Shown piece by piece: positions 52,538 through 61,745 of a stretch of DNA of 64,000 nucleotides. The translations under genes and the position numbers were made by a program. The first letter of the stretch is position 1. The number at the start of each line of letters is the position of its first letter. The notes under the pieces were generated by a model. That model did not search any database and had not been told where the DNA came from. It worked only from the letters and a program-made list of their open reading frames with translations. Source of the DNA: Arthrobacter sp. zg-Y20 (GTDB lineage: Bacteria > Actinomycetota > Actinomycetes > Actinomycetales > Micrococcaceae); the NCBI RefSeq assembly GCF_030142075.1, contig NZ_CP126241.1:3224001-3288000 (forward strand), in the 5' to 3' direction.

Positions 52538-53701
52538 ATGTACGTGTTGCAGGATCGGGTGGCAGGGGTGCTTGCAGGCGCAGCCGTGGGGGACGCACTG
52601 GGAGGCGCCACGGAGGGCTGGACGCCGGAGCAGATTCAGGAGCGCCACGGCGGCCGGGTCGAGGGCATTGTGGGTCCGTTCCTGGCCGATTGGAGGACCG
52701 CGCGGCCCATTGCCCCTTTCCACAAGGGCGACGGCCACGTCACGGATGACACGCTTATGACGCACGCACTCGTGGAGGTGTACGCCAAGCGGCGCCGCCA
52801 CCTCGATGCCTACGACGTTGCCGCCGACCTGGTACCGCTGATGATCGGCGAGCGCCGCTGGGTTCCGGAACTGGAAGACCATGCGCTGATCCTGCAGCGC
52901 GTTTTCCTGGCCGAGAAATGGCTCGTGGCGAAGCTGCATTACGGCCATGCCGACCCGCGGGAGGCGGGGGTGGGCAACATCGTGAACTGCGGTGCCGCCA
53001 TGTACATGGCACCGGTGGGGCTGGTGCACATCGGTGATCCGCGCGGCGCTTACGCCGAAGCCATCGACATTGCGGGTGCGCACCAGTCCTCCTACGGGCG
53101 GGAGGCGGCCGGTGTGTTTGCAGCGGCGGTGGCAGCCGCCGCGGCACCCGGCGCGGCGATGGAGGACGTGCGCGCAGCGGTGCTGGGGGTCGCGCACGAC
53201 GGCACCGCTGCGGCGATCCGGGCCGTGTTCGACGCCGTGGATGCCTTCACTGCCGACGGCGGGGATCCGTGCGACGTCGCACGGATGGTGCGCGCCGCCG
53301 TCGCACCCTATGACACGGTGGGCGAGCAGTACCGGGCCCCGGCCATGGACGCGCGGCTGCCCTCGCGCACCAAATCGATCGAAGAACTGCCCGCCGCCCT
53401 GGGGTTCGCGCTTGCCCGCGGCGGGGACCTGCGGGCCGCGGTGCTCGACGCCGTGAACTACGGGCGCGACGCCGACTCGATCGCGACGATGGCCGGCGCC
53501 GTCTGCGGCGGCCTGCACGGGATCGACGCCGTCCCGGCTGACTGGGTGGCGGACGTGACGGCGGCCAGCCGCCTCGACCTGGACGCTGTGGTCACCGCCA
53601 TGACGGAGACGGTGCGGGAGGTGGCGCGGGCCGATCTGGACCGCACCGCCCGGCGAACCGCGGCGCTTCAGTCGCTGCTCAGCCGGGAGGAGGCACGGTG
53701 A
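52538..53701 (+). CDS. ADP-ribosylglycohydrolase family protein 1
   Basis: 387 residues, all-helical ARH fold. Metal-site motifs are intact: GAAVGDALGGATEG near the N-terminus, VTDDTLMTHAL (T-D-D-T), and GRDADSIATMAGAVCGG (D-x-D-S) near the C-terminus, which bind two Mg2+ in family hydrolases. Such enzymes cleave N- or O-glycosidic bonds at ribose. ATG 52538 has AAGGAG 5 bp upstream. It is encoded with an importer and a second ARH protein, so a catabolic role in glycoside hydrolysis is more likely than protein de-ADP-ribosylation. Confidence 0.9.
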   Translation: MYVLQDRVAGVLAGAAVGDALGGATEGWTPEQIQERHGGRVEGIVGPFLADWRTARPIAPFHKGDGHVTDDTLMTHALVEVYAKRRRHLDAYDVAADLVPLMIGERRWVPELEDHALILQRVFLAEKWLVAKLHYGHADPREAGVGNIVNCGAAMYMAPVGLVHIGDPRGAYAEAIDIAGAHQSSYGREAAGVFAAAVAAAAAPGAAMEDVRAAVLGVAHDGTAAAIRAVFDAVDAFTADGGDPCDVARMVRAAVAPYDTVGEQYRAPAMDARLPSRTKSIEELPAALGFALARGGDLRAAVLDAVNYGRDADSIATMAGAVCGGLHGIDAVPADWVADVTAASRLDLDAVVTAMTETVREVARADLDRTARRTAALQSLLSREEAR

Positions 53702-55173
53702 GGCTGACCTGGGCGCAGCCGGAGGACCTGGTTCCGGCCGAGTTCGCCGCCCTCCGCGAGCAGGGCGTTCCCGAGGAGGACCTCGTTCCGATCGAGCGGC
53801 GGTGGGCCGCCGCCGGCGGACCCACCAGGCTGGAGCCGTCCGGGGCCGCGGTTGCGGATCCGGGCCCGGAGGTGCGCGCCATGGCCCGGCGGGTGCTCGA
53901 TGAGCTGGCGGTCCTGCAGGTGCGCAGCGACGCCGAGCCGGATGACTGGCTGGAGATTTCCGCCCTGCTGCCGCCGGCCGCCCTGCTGCCGCCGGCCGCG
54001 CGGGGGGCCGCGGCGGTGAAGGGACCGGCGGCGAAGGGGCTGGCTGTGAAGGGACCGGCGGCGAAAACATCCCCGGCGTTCGAGCGGGTGCACGGGGCCT
54101 GGCTCGGCCGGGCGGCCGGATGTTTGCTGGGCAAACCCGTGGAGAAGATCCCCCGAGAGGGCATTGAAGAGATTGCCCGGGCCACCGGGAACTGGCCTAT
54201 CCGCACGTATTTCACCGCGGCCGGGCTGCCCGCAGACATCGTGCAGCGCTGGCCGTGGAACCGGCGGTCCGCCCCCACCTCGCTGCTGGAGAACATCCAG
54301 GGGATGCCCGAGGATGATGACCTGAACTTTCCCATCCTCGCCCTGGAGCTGATGGAAACCTCGGGCCGCGCCCTGGCCACTGACCAGTTCGCGCAGGCAT
54401 GGCTGGCGGCGCTGCCCGCCGGACGGGTGTTCACCGCCGAGCGCGCCGCGTACCGGAACATCCTCGACGCCCGGCCGGCGCCGGAGACGGCAACCCACCA
54501 CAATCCGTTCCGCGAATGGATCGGTGCACTTATCCGCGCCGACGTGCACGGCTGGGTCCATCCCGGAGACGTCCGCGCCGCTGCTGCTTCAGCCTGGGCC
54601 GATGCCCGGCTCAGCCACACCCGCAACGGCATCTACGGAGAAATGTGGGCCGCCGCGCTGTGCTCCGCGTCCCTCACCGAAACCAGCGCCGACGCCGTGC
54701 TGGACGCCGCCGACACGGTGGTGCCGCCGTCGTCGCGGCTGGCCGCCGCAGTGCGCCTGGGGCGGAACACCGGGCGTGCACTCGCCCGCGGAACCATCAC
54801 GGACGCTGCCGCCCTGGACGTATTGCACGCCGGGTTCGCCGGGATGCACTGGGTCCACTGCCTCAACAACGCGGCACTCATTGCCTGCGCCCTGCAGGCA
54901 CACGGCGGAGACTTCAGCGCGGCCATTGCCTTCGCCGTCGCGGGCGGGTGGGACACCGACTCGGACGGCGCAACCGTTGGCTCCGTGGCCGGCGGGCTGC
55001 TGGGCGCCGGCGCAATTGGTGCGGAGTGGACGGATCCGCTGCAGGACCGCATCGCAACATCGCTTCCCGGCGGCGCGGAACGGTCCATCCGGAACCTGGC
55101 CGAACGCACACTCCGGCTGTCCCGGACCGGGGTACCGGACGCAACGGGTCTCATCGAAAGGACTAACGCATGA
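53698..55173 (+). CDS. ADP-ribosylglycohydrolase family protein 2, extended N-terminus
   Basis: 491 residues. The first ~105 are extra to the fold and include an Ala/Pro/Lys repeat (GPAAKGLAVKGPAAK). The ARH fold follows with GRAAGCLLGKPVEK, MPEDDDLNFPILALELMET (D-D-D in place of T-D-D-T) and GWDTDSDGATVGSVAGGLLGA. It is therefore divergent from copy 1 and not a recent duplicate. The GTG start overlaps the preceding stop (GTGA). Substrate unknown; the altered motif may mean different metal use. Confidence 0.88.
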   Translation: MRLTWAQPEDLVPAEFAALREQGVPEEDLVPIERRWAAAGGPTRLEPSGAAVADPGPEVRAMARRVLDELAVLQVRSDAEPDDWLEISALLPPAALLPPAARGAAAVKGPAAKGLAVKGPAAKTSPAFERVHGAWLGRAAGCLLGKPVEKIPREGIEEIARATGNWPIRTYFTAAGLPADIVQRWPWNRRSAPTSLLENIQGMPEDDDLNFPILALELMETSGRALATDQFAQAWLAALPAGRVFTAERAAYRNILDARPAPETATHHNPFREWIGALIRADVHGWVHPGDVRAAAASAWADARLSHTRNGIYGEMWAAALCSASLTETSADAVLDAADTVVPPSSRLAAAVRLGRNTGRALARGTITDAAALDVLHAGFAGMHWVHCLNNAALIACALQAHGGDFSAAIAFAVAGGWDTDSDGATVGSVAGGLLGAGAIGAEWTDPLQDRIATSLPGGAERSIRNLAERTLRLSRTGVPDATGLIERTNA

Positions 55174-57131
55174 GTGGCGGGTTCGATCCCCTGCATCCGC
55201 GCGACGTCGACCTGCCCACCCGGGTGCCGCTCAAGGGGGACCTGAGCACCGGGGATGTGGCGATCTCGCTGGACGACGCCAAGATTTTCGCCGCGCCGGC
55301 GGACGCCGGTGATCTGGTGCAGTGGCGCCTGCAGCTCACGGCCTGGCGGGACGGGGCACGGAAGCGGCACGGCGAACCCACCCGGTACAACGACGGCGCC
55401 GCCGCCTGGGCCAGCCGGTGCTTCACCGTGGCGCAGGTCTGGTTGTGGGACGAGTTGTTCTTTGACTTCGAGGCACAGCGGTTCACGCCCGAACGGTTCC
55501 TCGCCGATGCCCGCGAGCGTTTCGGCGGGCTGGACGGCATTGTGCTGTGGCATGCGTATCCGGTGATCGGCATCGATGACCGGAACCAGTGGGATTACTA
55601 CAACGTGCCCGGCCTCGCGGATGTTTCGGCCGCGCTGCGCCGCGCCGGTGTTGCCGTGTTCCTGAGCTACATGCCCTGGGACATCGGCACGCGCCGCAGC
55701 GGCGACGACGCGGCCGAGCTCACCGCCACCGTCCGCCGGCTCGGGGCGGACAGCGTTTTCCTCGACACCCTGAAAAAGGCCGACCGCTCGCTCGTCGCGG
55801 CCCTGGATGCGGCCCGTCCCGGGATCGGCCTGGAGGGCGAATCGAAACTCTCCACCGACCGCATTGCCGACCACACTCTGTCCTGGGCGCAGTGGTTCGC
55901 GGATTCCGAGGTTCCCGGCGTGCTGCGGGCACGGTGGTTTGAACGCCGGCACATGCAGCACCACATCCGCCGCTGGCACCGGGACCACGCCGAAGAGCTC
56001 CGCGCCGCCTGGCTCAACGGCGTCGGCGTCCTGGTGTGGGAAGTGGTGTTCGGCGCCTGGGTGGGCTGGAATGACCGGGATTCGGCCACGCTGCGCCGCA
56101 TGGTTCCCGTCCAGCGCGGTTTCCACCGCTGGCTCGTGGACGGCGAATGGACACCGCTCACCGTGACCGAGGGGCCGGTGGTGGGCTCCAGCTTCGACCT
56201 CGACGGCATCAAACTGCTGCTCCTGGCCAACACCTCGGACACCGATGCCAAGCATCAGCTGGCCGGAACGGGGTGGGATCCGCTGCACCCGGGCGACACT
56301 TCCGAGGTGATCACCGTGCCGGCCAACAGCATAGCCGCAGCGGTCCAGGTCAGCGCCGGCGCCGTGGTTCCCGGGGAGATCGCTGCCGTTCAAACCGCCC
56401 TCGCCGGTGAGCCTGCCGTCCGGAATTCCTCCTTCCGGCACCGCCGCGCCCGGCGGCTCAGCGCCCCGCCCTGGCCGGGACCGGCGGCACCGGCTGCCTT
56501 TTCGGCCGCCGCCGTTTCGGCCGTCACTGTGCCGGCCGGTGAGTACACGCTGACCGTGCGTTACCGGATGCGGGAAACCGGGATGTACGGCGGAGCGCCC
56601 TACGTAGACGAGTGGAAGCCGCTGTCCCCGCGGCTCCATGACCAGCGCACGCTGGACCGGTTCGTGACGCTCCCACGGCCGGTGCATGTTGCCGCCGAGG
56701 AGGTGAGCGAAGCGGAATACGCCCGCTTCCTCGACGCCGTCGGCGAGCACGCCGAAGCCCGTGATCCGGAGCGTCCCGCCACCAAGGTGACGCTGGCCCG
56801 GGCCCGGGAGTACGCGGCCTGGGCCGGAGGCCGGCTGCCCAGTGAGGATGAGTGGCAGCTCGCGGCCGCCGATCCGGGTTTCCGGCGCAGGACCCCGGAA
56901 GTGTGGAACTGGACCGAGTCCGAGCACTCCGACGGCCGCACCCGCTTCGTGATGCTCAAGGGCGGCAGCGCCCACCGCAGCAGGGGCTCGAACTGGTATT
57001 TCGACGGCGGGGTGCAGCCGCCGGAGTTCACGGCCAAGCTGCTCCTGCCCGGACTGGGGCTGGACGCCTCCGCATCCATCGGGTTCCGGATCTGCCGGGA
57101 CCAGTCCGACGACGGTGGAGGCCCCCAATGA
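55170..57131 (+). CDS. Barrel-like glycosidase-type protein fused to FGE/SUMF1-like domain
   Basis: 653 residues. The first ~330 look like a TIM-barrel hydrolase: GLDGIVLWHAYPVIGID, VAVFLSYMPWDIGTR, SVFLDTLKKAD and GIGLEGESK, with Asp and Glu as candidate catalytic residues. A beta-rich middle follows. The last ~150 resemble formylglycine-generating-enzyme/sulfatase-modifying domains: VSEAEYARFLDAVG, AREYAAWAGGRLPSEDEWQ, VMLKGGSAH and GFRICRD. No active-site Cys pair of true FGE is evident, so this domain may bind ligand. Overlaps both neighbours by ATGA. Confidence 0.75.
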   Translation: MSGGFDPLHPRDVDLPTRVPLKGDLSTGDVAISLDDAKIFAAPADAGDLVQWRLQLTAWRDGARKRHGEPTRYNDGAAAWASRCFTVAQVWLWDELFFDFEAQRFTPERFLADARERFGGLDGIVLWHAYPVIGIDDRNQWDYYNVPGLADVSAALRRAGVAVFLSYMPWDIGTRRSGDDAAELTATVRRLGADSVFLDTLKKADRSLVAALDAARPGIGLEGESKLSTDRIADHTLSWAQWFADSEVPGVLRARWFERRHMQHHIRRWHRDHAEELRAAWLNGVGVLVWEVVFGAWVGWNDRDSATLRRMVPVQRGFHRWLVDGEWTPLTVTEGPVVGSSFDLDGIKLLLLANTSDTDAKHQLAGTGWDPLHPGDTSEVITVPANSIAAAVQVSAGAVVPGEIAAVQTALAGEPAVRNSSFRHRRARRLSAPPWPGPAAPAAFSAAAVSAVTVPAGEYTLTVRYRMRETGMYGGAPYVDEWKPLSPRLHDQRTLDRFVTLPRPVHVAAEEVSEAEYARFLDAVGEHAEARDPERPATKVTLARAREYAAWAGGRLPSEDEWQLAAADPGFRRRTPEVWNWTESEHSDGRTRFVMLKGGSAHRSRGSNWYFDGGVQPPEFTAKLLLPGLGLDASASIGFRICRDQSDDGGGPQ

Positions 57132-58318
57132 GTCCGCTGGAGGGCCTGCGGGTCGTGGACGTTTCCACCCTGTTTGCCGGCCCGATGGCCGCCATGCATC
57201 TGGGCGACATGGGCGCCGACGTCGTGAAGGTGGAGCATCCCCGCCGCCCGGACCCGGCACGCGGCCACGGACCAGCCAAGGACGGGCAGAACCTCTGGTG
57301 GAAAACGCTGGGCCGGAACAAACACACAGTGGCCATCGACCTGCACACGGCGGGTGGACGCGGCGCGTTCCTGCGCCTGGCCCGCACCGCCGGCGTGATT
57401 GAAAACTTCCGCCCCGGGACGCTGGAACGCTGGGGGCTGGACTATGCCGCGCTGTCCGCACAGAACCCCGGGCTGGTCCTGGCGCGGGTCACCGGATTCG
57501 GGCAGATCGGGCCGTACCGGAACCGCCCCGGATTCGGTACGCTCGCCGAGGCGATGAGCGGGTTCGCGTCCTCCACCGGGGAGCCGGACGGGCCGCCCAC
57601 GCTGCCGCCCTTCGGCCTGGCGGACGGCGTCGCGTCCCTGGCCACCGCGTACGCGGTCATGGTGGCCCTGCACGCCCGGGACCGGGACCCGGACGGCCGG
57701 GGCCAGGAGCTCGACGTCGCGATCATCGAACCGATCCTGGCGATGCTCGGCCCGCAGATCACCCGCTGGGACCAGCTGGGCACCGTGCAGCCGCGCATCG
57801 GAAACCGGTCCGTCAACAACGCACCGCGCAACACGTACCGCACCAAGGACGGGTCCTGGGTGGCGGTGTCCACGAGTGCGCAGTCCATTGCGGAGCGGGT
57901 CGTCGCCCTGGTCGGCCGGCCCGAACTCGCCGACGAGCCGTGGTTCGCCAGCGGCGCGGGACGGGCCGGGCACGCGGACCTGCTGGACGACGTCGTCGGC
58001 GCCTGGATTGCCCGGCACTCCCGTGCGGAGGTCATCGCCGCGTTCGACGCCGCCGAAGCCGCCGTGGCGCCGGTCTACGATGCCGCAGACATTGTTGCCG
58101 ATCCGCAGTTCAACGCACTGGGCACCATCCACCGGATCAAGGACCCCGAGCTCGGCGACCTGGCCATGCAGGGGCCGCTGTTCCGGATGTCGCGGGATGC
58201 GGCAACCATTGCGTTCACCGGGCGGGCGCACGGCGCGGACACGGACAACGTGCTGACCGGGCTGGGGTACACGGCCGCGGAACTCGCCGCGCTGCGGGCG
58301 GACGGGAGCATCGGATGA
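57128..58318 (+). CDS. Family III CoA-transferase (CaiB/BaiF)
   Basis: 396 residues with the family pattern: GLRVVDVSTLFAGPMAAMHLGDMGADVVKVE at the start (conserved A-G-P and the G-A-D-V-x-K-x-E), N-K-x-x-V-x-x-D-L, ENFRPGTLERWGLDY and VTGFGQIGPY. The catalytic acid is expected near DLLDDVVG or the GFGTLAEAMSG region and was not pinned down. It moves CoA between acids, activating a carboxylate for the next enzyme. ATGA overlap with the previous stop. Confidence 0.92.
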   Translation: MSPLEGLRVVDVSTLFAGPMAAMHLGDMGADVVKVEHPRRPDPARGHGPAKDGQNLWWKTLGRNKHTVAIDLHTAGGRGAFLRLARTAGVIENFRPGTLERWGLDYAALSAQNPGLVLARVTGFGQIGPYRNRPGFGTLAEAMSGFASSTGEPDGPPTLPPFGLADGVASLATAYAVMVALHARDRDPDGRGQELDVAIIEPILAMLGPQITRWDQLGTVQPRIGNRSVNNAPRNTYRTKDGSWVAVSTSAQSIAERVVALVGRPELADEPWFASGAGRAGHADLLDDVVGAWIARHSRAEVIAAFDAAEAAVAPVYDAADIVADPQFNALGTIHRIKDPELGDLAMQGPLFRMSRDAATIAFTGRAHGADTDNVLTGLGYTAAELAALRADGSIG

Positions 58319-59181
58319 GCCGGCCGGTCATGGTGGCCTTATATGCGCCGGCGGACCGGCCGGAGCGGTTCGCCAAAGCGCTGCAGGCCGGGGCGGATGC
58401 GGTCATCGTGGACCTGGAAGACGCCGTCGCCGCCTCCCGCAAGGACGCTGCCCGCGCGGCGCTGACCGACTTCGCGGCGTGCTGGGAAGAGTGCCGGGAA
58501 GCGGACGGCGGGGATGCTCCGGCGGTCCAGGTCCGGGTGAACGCGCGCGGGTCCCGGGCCCACGACGCCGACCTCGCCGCCGTTGCAGCGCTGCCCCCGG
58601 AGTTCGGGGTGCGGCTGCCGAAAACGCAGTCGGGCGCGGACGTTGCCGCCTTCCGCGCGGTGCTGCCGGGGCGGCAGGCGCATGCCCTGCTCGAATCGGC
58701 GCTGTCCATTGAGCGTGCGTTTGAGATTGCCGGTTCCGGTGTTGCCTCGATCGCCGCCGGTGAAGCGGATCTGCGGGCCGAGCTGGGGATTCCGGCCGGG
58801 CCGGCCGGCGAGGCGGGCCTGGCCTGGCCGCGCAGCCGCATCATCAACGCTGCTGCCGCGGCGGGCCTGCCCGCTCCGTTGATGGCGGTTTACGCCCATG
58901 TCCGGGACGTGGACGGGCTGGCCGCCAGCTGCCGTGCGGGCCGGGCGCTCGGTTTCGCCGGGCGGACCGCGGTGCATCCGCGCCAGATTGAGGTGATCCG
59001 CCGGGTCTTCACCCCGGATGCGGCTGAGCTGGCCCGGGCGCAGGGCATTGTGGAGCGTGTGCAGGCAGCAGCCCGTGACGGAAGCGGCGCTTTTGTGCTG
59101 GCGGACGGGACCTTTCTTGACGTCGCCATGCTGCGCGCTGCCGAGCGGGTGCTAGCCCTGGGAGGTCATTCCACCGCGTAG
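58315..59181 (+). CDS. CitE-like C-C lyase (HpcH/HpaI family, acyl-CoA lyase type)
   Basis: 288 residues: an N-terminal LYAPADRPERFAKAL (phosphate/CoA-binding type), VDLEDAV with metal-ligand acids, VRVNARGS, a second acid in LLESALSIERA, and GRTAVHPRQIEVI. This is the pattern of citrate-lyase-beta, malyl-CoA and citramalyl-CoA lyases, which split 3-hydroxyacyl-CoA esters. Paired with the CoA-transferase it would end the pathway in acetyl-CoA (or similar) plus an oxo-acid. ATGA overlap; last gene of the operon. Confidence 0.9.
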   Translation: MSRPVMVALYAPADRPERFAKALQAGADAVIVDLEDAVAASRKDAARAALTDFAACWEECREADGGDAPAVQVRVNARGSRAHDADLAAVAALPPEFGVRLPKTQSGADVAAFRAVLPGRQAHALLESALSIERAFEIAGSGVASIAAGEADLRAELGIPAGPAGEAGLAWPRSRIINAAAAAGLPAPLMAVYAHVRDVDGLAASCRAGRALGFAGRTAVHPRQIEVIRRVFTPDAAELARAQGIVERVQAAARDGSGAFVLADGTFLDVAMLRAAERVLALGGHSTA

Positions 59182-59717
59182 TCGAGCCGCACCGCCCCGT
59201 TCGCGAAGCGCCGCTCCCCCAGCAGGCGCAGGTTGATGCGGGATCCGCCCGGCAGCACCCGGGTACCGCCGCCCACGATCACCGGATAAACCACCAGCGA
59301 GACGGCGTCGACCAGTCCCATCTGCAGGGCGCTCTTGGCCAGCGTCGGCCCGCCGATGGTGACATTCCCGGCCACCTTCGCCCGCTCCACCGCCTCCCGG
59401 GTCAGCGCCGGTTCCAGTTCAGTCCGTTCCGTCCAAGGCTCGGTGAGGGTGGAGGAGAACACGGTTTTCGGCGTCGCCTGCCAGACCGCCGTGAACCGTT
59501 CGGCCCCGGGCGCGCCCGCAACGGCGGCCGGGTCCGTTTCCCACACGGCCATGCTTTCGTACATCCGCCGTCCGTACAGGACGGCGGCTGCGTCTTCCAT
59601 GTCCTCGGTGTGGGAGAGAACCATTTCCTCGGAGGGCGCCATCCAGGAGAAGTCACCATTGGCGTCGGCGCTGTAACCGTCCAGAGAGCAGTTGATCGAA
59701 TACATCAGGGATCCCAT
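59166..59717 (-). CDS. RibD-C / dihydrofolate reductase family protein
   Basis: 183 residues with the start M-x-x-L-x-Y-S-I-N-x-S-L-D-G-Y, GRRMYESMAVWE and VTIGGPTLAKSAL, the NADPH-binding pattern of DHFR-like YyaP/YwjB proteins. Reductase activity is probable but the substrate is unknown. ATG 59717 fits the family; ATG 59705 is the alternative. It overlaps the convergent lyase gene by 16 bp. Confidence 0.9.
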   Translation of the reverse strand: MGSLMYSINCSLDGYSADANGDFSWMAPSEEMVLSHTEDMEDAAAVLYGRRMYESMAVWETDPAAVAGAPGAERFTAVWQATPKTVFSSTLTEPWTERTELEPALTREAVERAKVAGNVTIGGPTLAKSALQMGLVDAVSLVVYPVIVGGGTRVLPGGSRINLRLLGERRFANGAVRLDYAVE

Positions 59718-59850
59718 CGGCCCAGCAAACCCGCCCGGCTCGGCGGATACAAGGGTGCCGCAGGTCCCGGCCGGCGAATTCCCGGCCTGTTTACCGGCCG
59801 CAGCCCGCCGGGTCTGGACCGGTCAACTGTGGCGGTGGCACAGTGCTGGC

Positions 59851-60102
59851 ATGGCTGATTCGAACCCTGATATGGAGCATTGGTGGCCGCAGCTGCCGGC
59901 CGCGGCCCAGCGGTGGCTGGTGAACCACAACGGTGAAGCGGTGCCGCTGGAAATCCAGGAGGAGATTATCGGTGCGGGCGGCACTGTGGTTGGGGAGGAC
60001 TGGTGGGTAGGCACCAGCGACGACGACGGCTTCTACTTCTCGGACGCCGGCATCGACTGGATCGAGGACGCCGGCAATGACGAGTTCCCGGGCGCACCGT
60101 AA
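59851..60102 (+). CDS. Small acidic hypothetical protein
   Basis: 83 residues from ATG 59851, strongly acidic with many Trp (EHWWPQLP, GEDWWVGTSDDDGFYFSD). No family recognised. It stands alone between divergent and convergent genes with no clear ribosome site, though composition and the conserved-looking aromatic core suggest a real protein. Confidence 0.6.
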   Translation: MADSNPDMEHWWPQLPAAAQRWLVNHNGEAVPLEIQEEIIGAGGTVVGEDWWVGTSDDDGFYFSDAGIDWIEDAGNDEFPGAP

Positions 60103-60134
60103 GCCGATTTACGTGCTGGGTCCTGTTCGGGGTC

Positions 60135-61742
60135 CTAACGAGGGTTCGAGAACATCACCAGCAGGACGCAGCCGGCGGAAAACACAGCCTGGCCCAGCAG
60201 CAGGGCACCCGGAACGTAGCCCAGGAACAGGCCCAGCAGCAACGGCACCGCTGCCAGCAAAATGGTGTCCAGGCCGCGGGCGAGGGACCCGGTTTGCGCC
60301 GTCGGGACCGGGCCGAACACGGTGTCCGACGGCGGAACCGTCCAGTCCGGCAGCGGCCGGTAGGCACCCCGCACCGCGGCGGCGCCGAGCCCGGTTCCGG
60401 CGAGTGCGCCGAGCCCGATCAGCGCCGGGCTGCCCGCCCCCAGCAACACCAGGACGGTACAGAACCCGGCGGACCACAGGGCCATGGCAGCGGCGGGCAG
60501 CGTCATCCGGCTCAACCGCACCAGTGCCGGGGACAGCGGCAGCAGGGCGTCCAGGCCGGGGGTGATGGCGGTTTGCCGGGCCAGAGCACCCATGGCCGGG
60601 ACGGCCGCGCCGATGGTGAGCAGGATGACGGCCAGCTGCATCAGGGCCGGTTGCTGTCCGGCTGCCAGCAGGACAGCAACGCACAGCAGGAGCAGCAGCA
60701 CCGGACGGCCCCATAGTCCTGGGGTGCGCAGGAACGCGGTGGCATCGGCGCGCAGCAGTGCGCCGAACGGTGTACGGGCACCCTTGGCATACCAGCGTCG
60801 GGCGCGGCGGGAGGTCCGGGCGCCGGGGGCGGCGGCGAACGCCCGCCCCAGCTCATTGGTGTCCATCAGATACAGCGCCGCCCCGGCGTGGCCGGACACT
60901 CCCCCGCCGCGGATCAGTTCACGTCCCGGGATCCGCTCCAACCGCGTCTGGACCCACAGCCCCAGTCCGACGACGGCGGCCAGCGCCGCGGGGGCGGGCC
61001 ACCACTCGCCGGCGGCAGCCAGCCGGGGAAGGAAACCCAGCAATGCCAGCAGCACCAATGCACCGGCCGTACCGAACGGTCCGGCCGGGATGCCGTTTCC
61101 TGCCGTCGGGCGATTTCCGCCCGGCTGTCCGTCTACCTGCTGCCCGCCTACCTGGCCGTTCCCGGCCGACTGCCCCACGGCCGCCAGCAGCAACGCGCAT
61201 ACCGCGGCCAAGCCGAAGACGGCTGCCCCGGCGAGCTGGCCGGCGAATGCCGCCTGCAGGTCGGTAATCACCCCGACCGGCAGATACAGCACCGCACCGG
61301 CCGCCCACACCATGCCGCCACGGCGCAGCAGCCTCCCGGTGAGGAACGGCCGGCGGTCCACGGGCAGGCCCAGCCACCAGTACCCCTCGGCGGAAGTCAC
61401 CGCCACCGGCCCCAGCTTCCGGGCCCCGGTGAGCACCGCCGCCAGGGCAGCGAACAGCAGGACGGTGACGGCCGCGCCGTCGGGCAGGCCGGTCCATTCA
61501 GCGGCAACGATGGTGCGGCGGCCGCCGGCACCGGACCCCAGGGCACGCGCCACCTCGTTCCGCAGCGCGAGGACCAGTCCCCCGGCCAGCGCCAGGATGG
61601 TGCCCACCCCCAGGAGCGTGGTGTAAGCCTCCAGCAGCACGTCCCGGAGGCGGGTGCTGCCGCGGCGGTGGCTCCGCGACACGGTACGGGTGTAGCGGGC
61701 CGGATTGAACTGCGGCGAAGCGGGCGCGGTGGTGCGGGCCAT
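60135..61742 (-). CDS. Actinobacterial ABC exporter permease (DUF6297-like)
   Basis: 535 residues with about twelve hydrophobic segments and a Gly/Gln-rich loop near 195-225 (GQVGGQQVDGQPGGN). The AEGYWWLGLPVDRRPFLTGRLLRR segment recalls the coupling loop of DUF6297-type ABC permeases. It starts 3 bp after the ATPase gene ends, so the two make one exporter. Cargo unknown. Confidence 0.8.
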   Translation of the reverse strand: MARTTAPASPQFNPARYTRTVSRSHRRGSTRLRDVLLEAYTTLLGVGTILALAGGLVLALRNEVARALGSGAGGRRTIVAAEWTGLPDGAAVTVLLFAALAAVLTGARKLGPVAVTSAEGYWWLGLPVDRRPFLTGRLLRRGGMVWAAGAVLYLPVGVITDLQAAFAGQLAGAAVFGLAAVCALLLAAVGQSAGNGQVGGQQVDGQPGGNRPTAGNGIPAGPFGTAGALVLLALLGFLPRLAAAGEWWPAPAALAAVVGLGLWVQTRLERIPGRELIRGGGVSGHAGAALYLMDTNELGRAFAAAPGARTSRRARRWYAKGARTPFGALLRADATAFLRTPGLWGRPVLLLLLCVAVLLAAGQQPALMQLAVILLTIGAAVPAMGALARQTAITPGLDALLPLSPALVRLSRMTLPAAAMALWSAGFCTVLVLLGAGSPALIGLGALAGTGLGAAAVRGAYRPLPDWTVPPSDTVFGPVPTAQTGSLARGLDTILLAAVPLLLGLFLGYVPGALLLGQAVFSAGCVLLVMFSNPR

Positions 61743-61745
61743 GCG

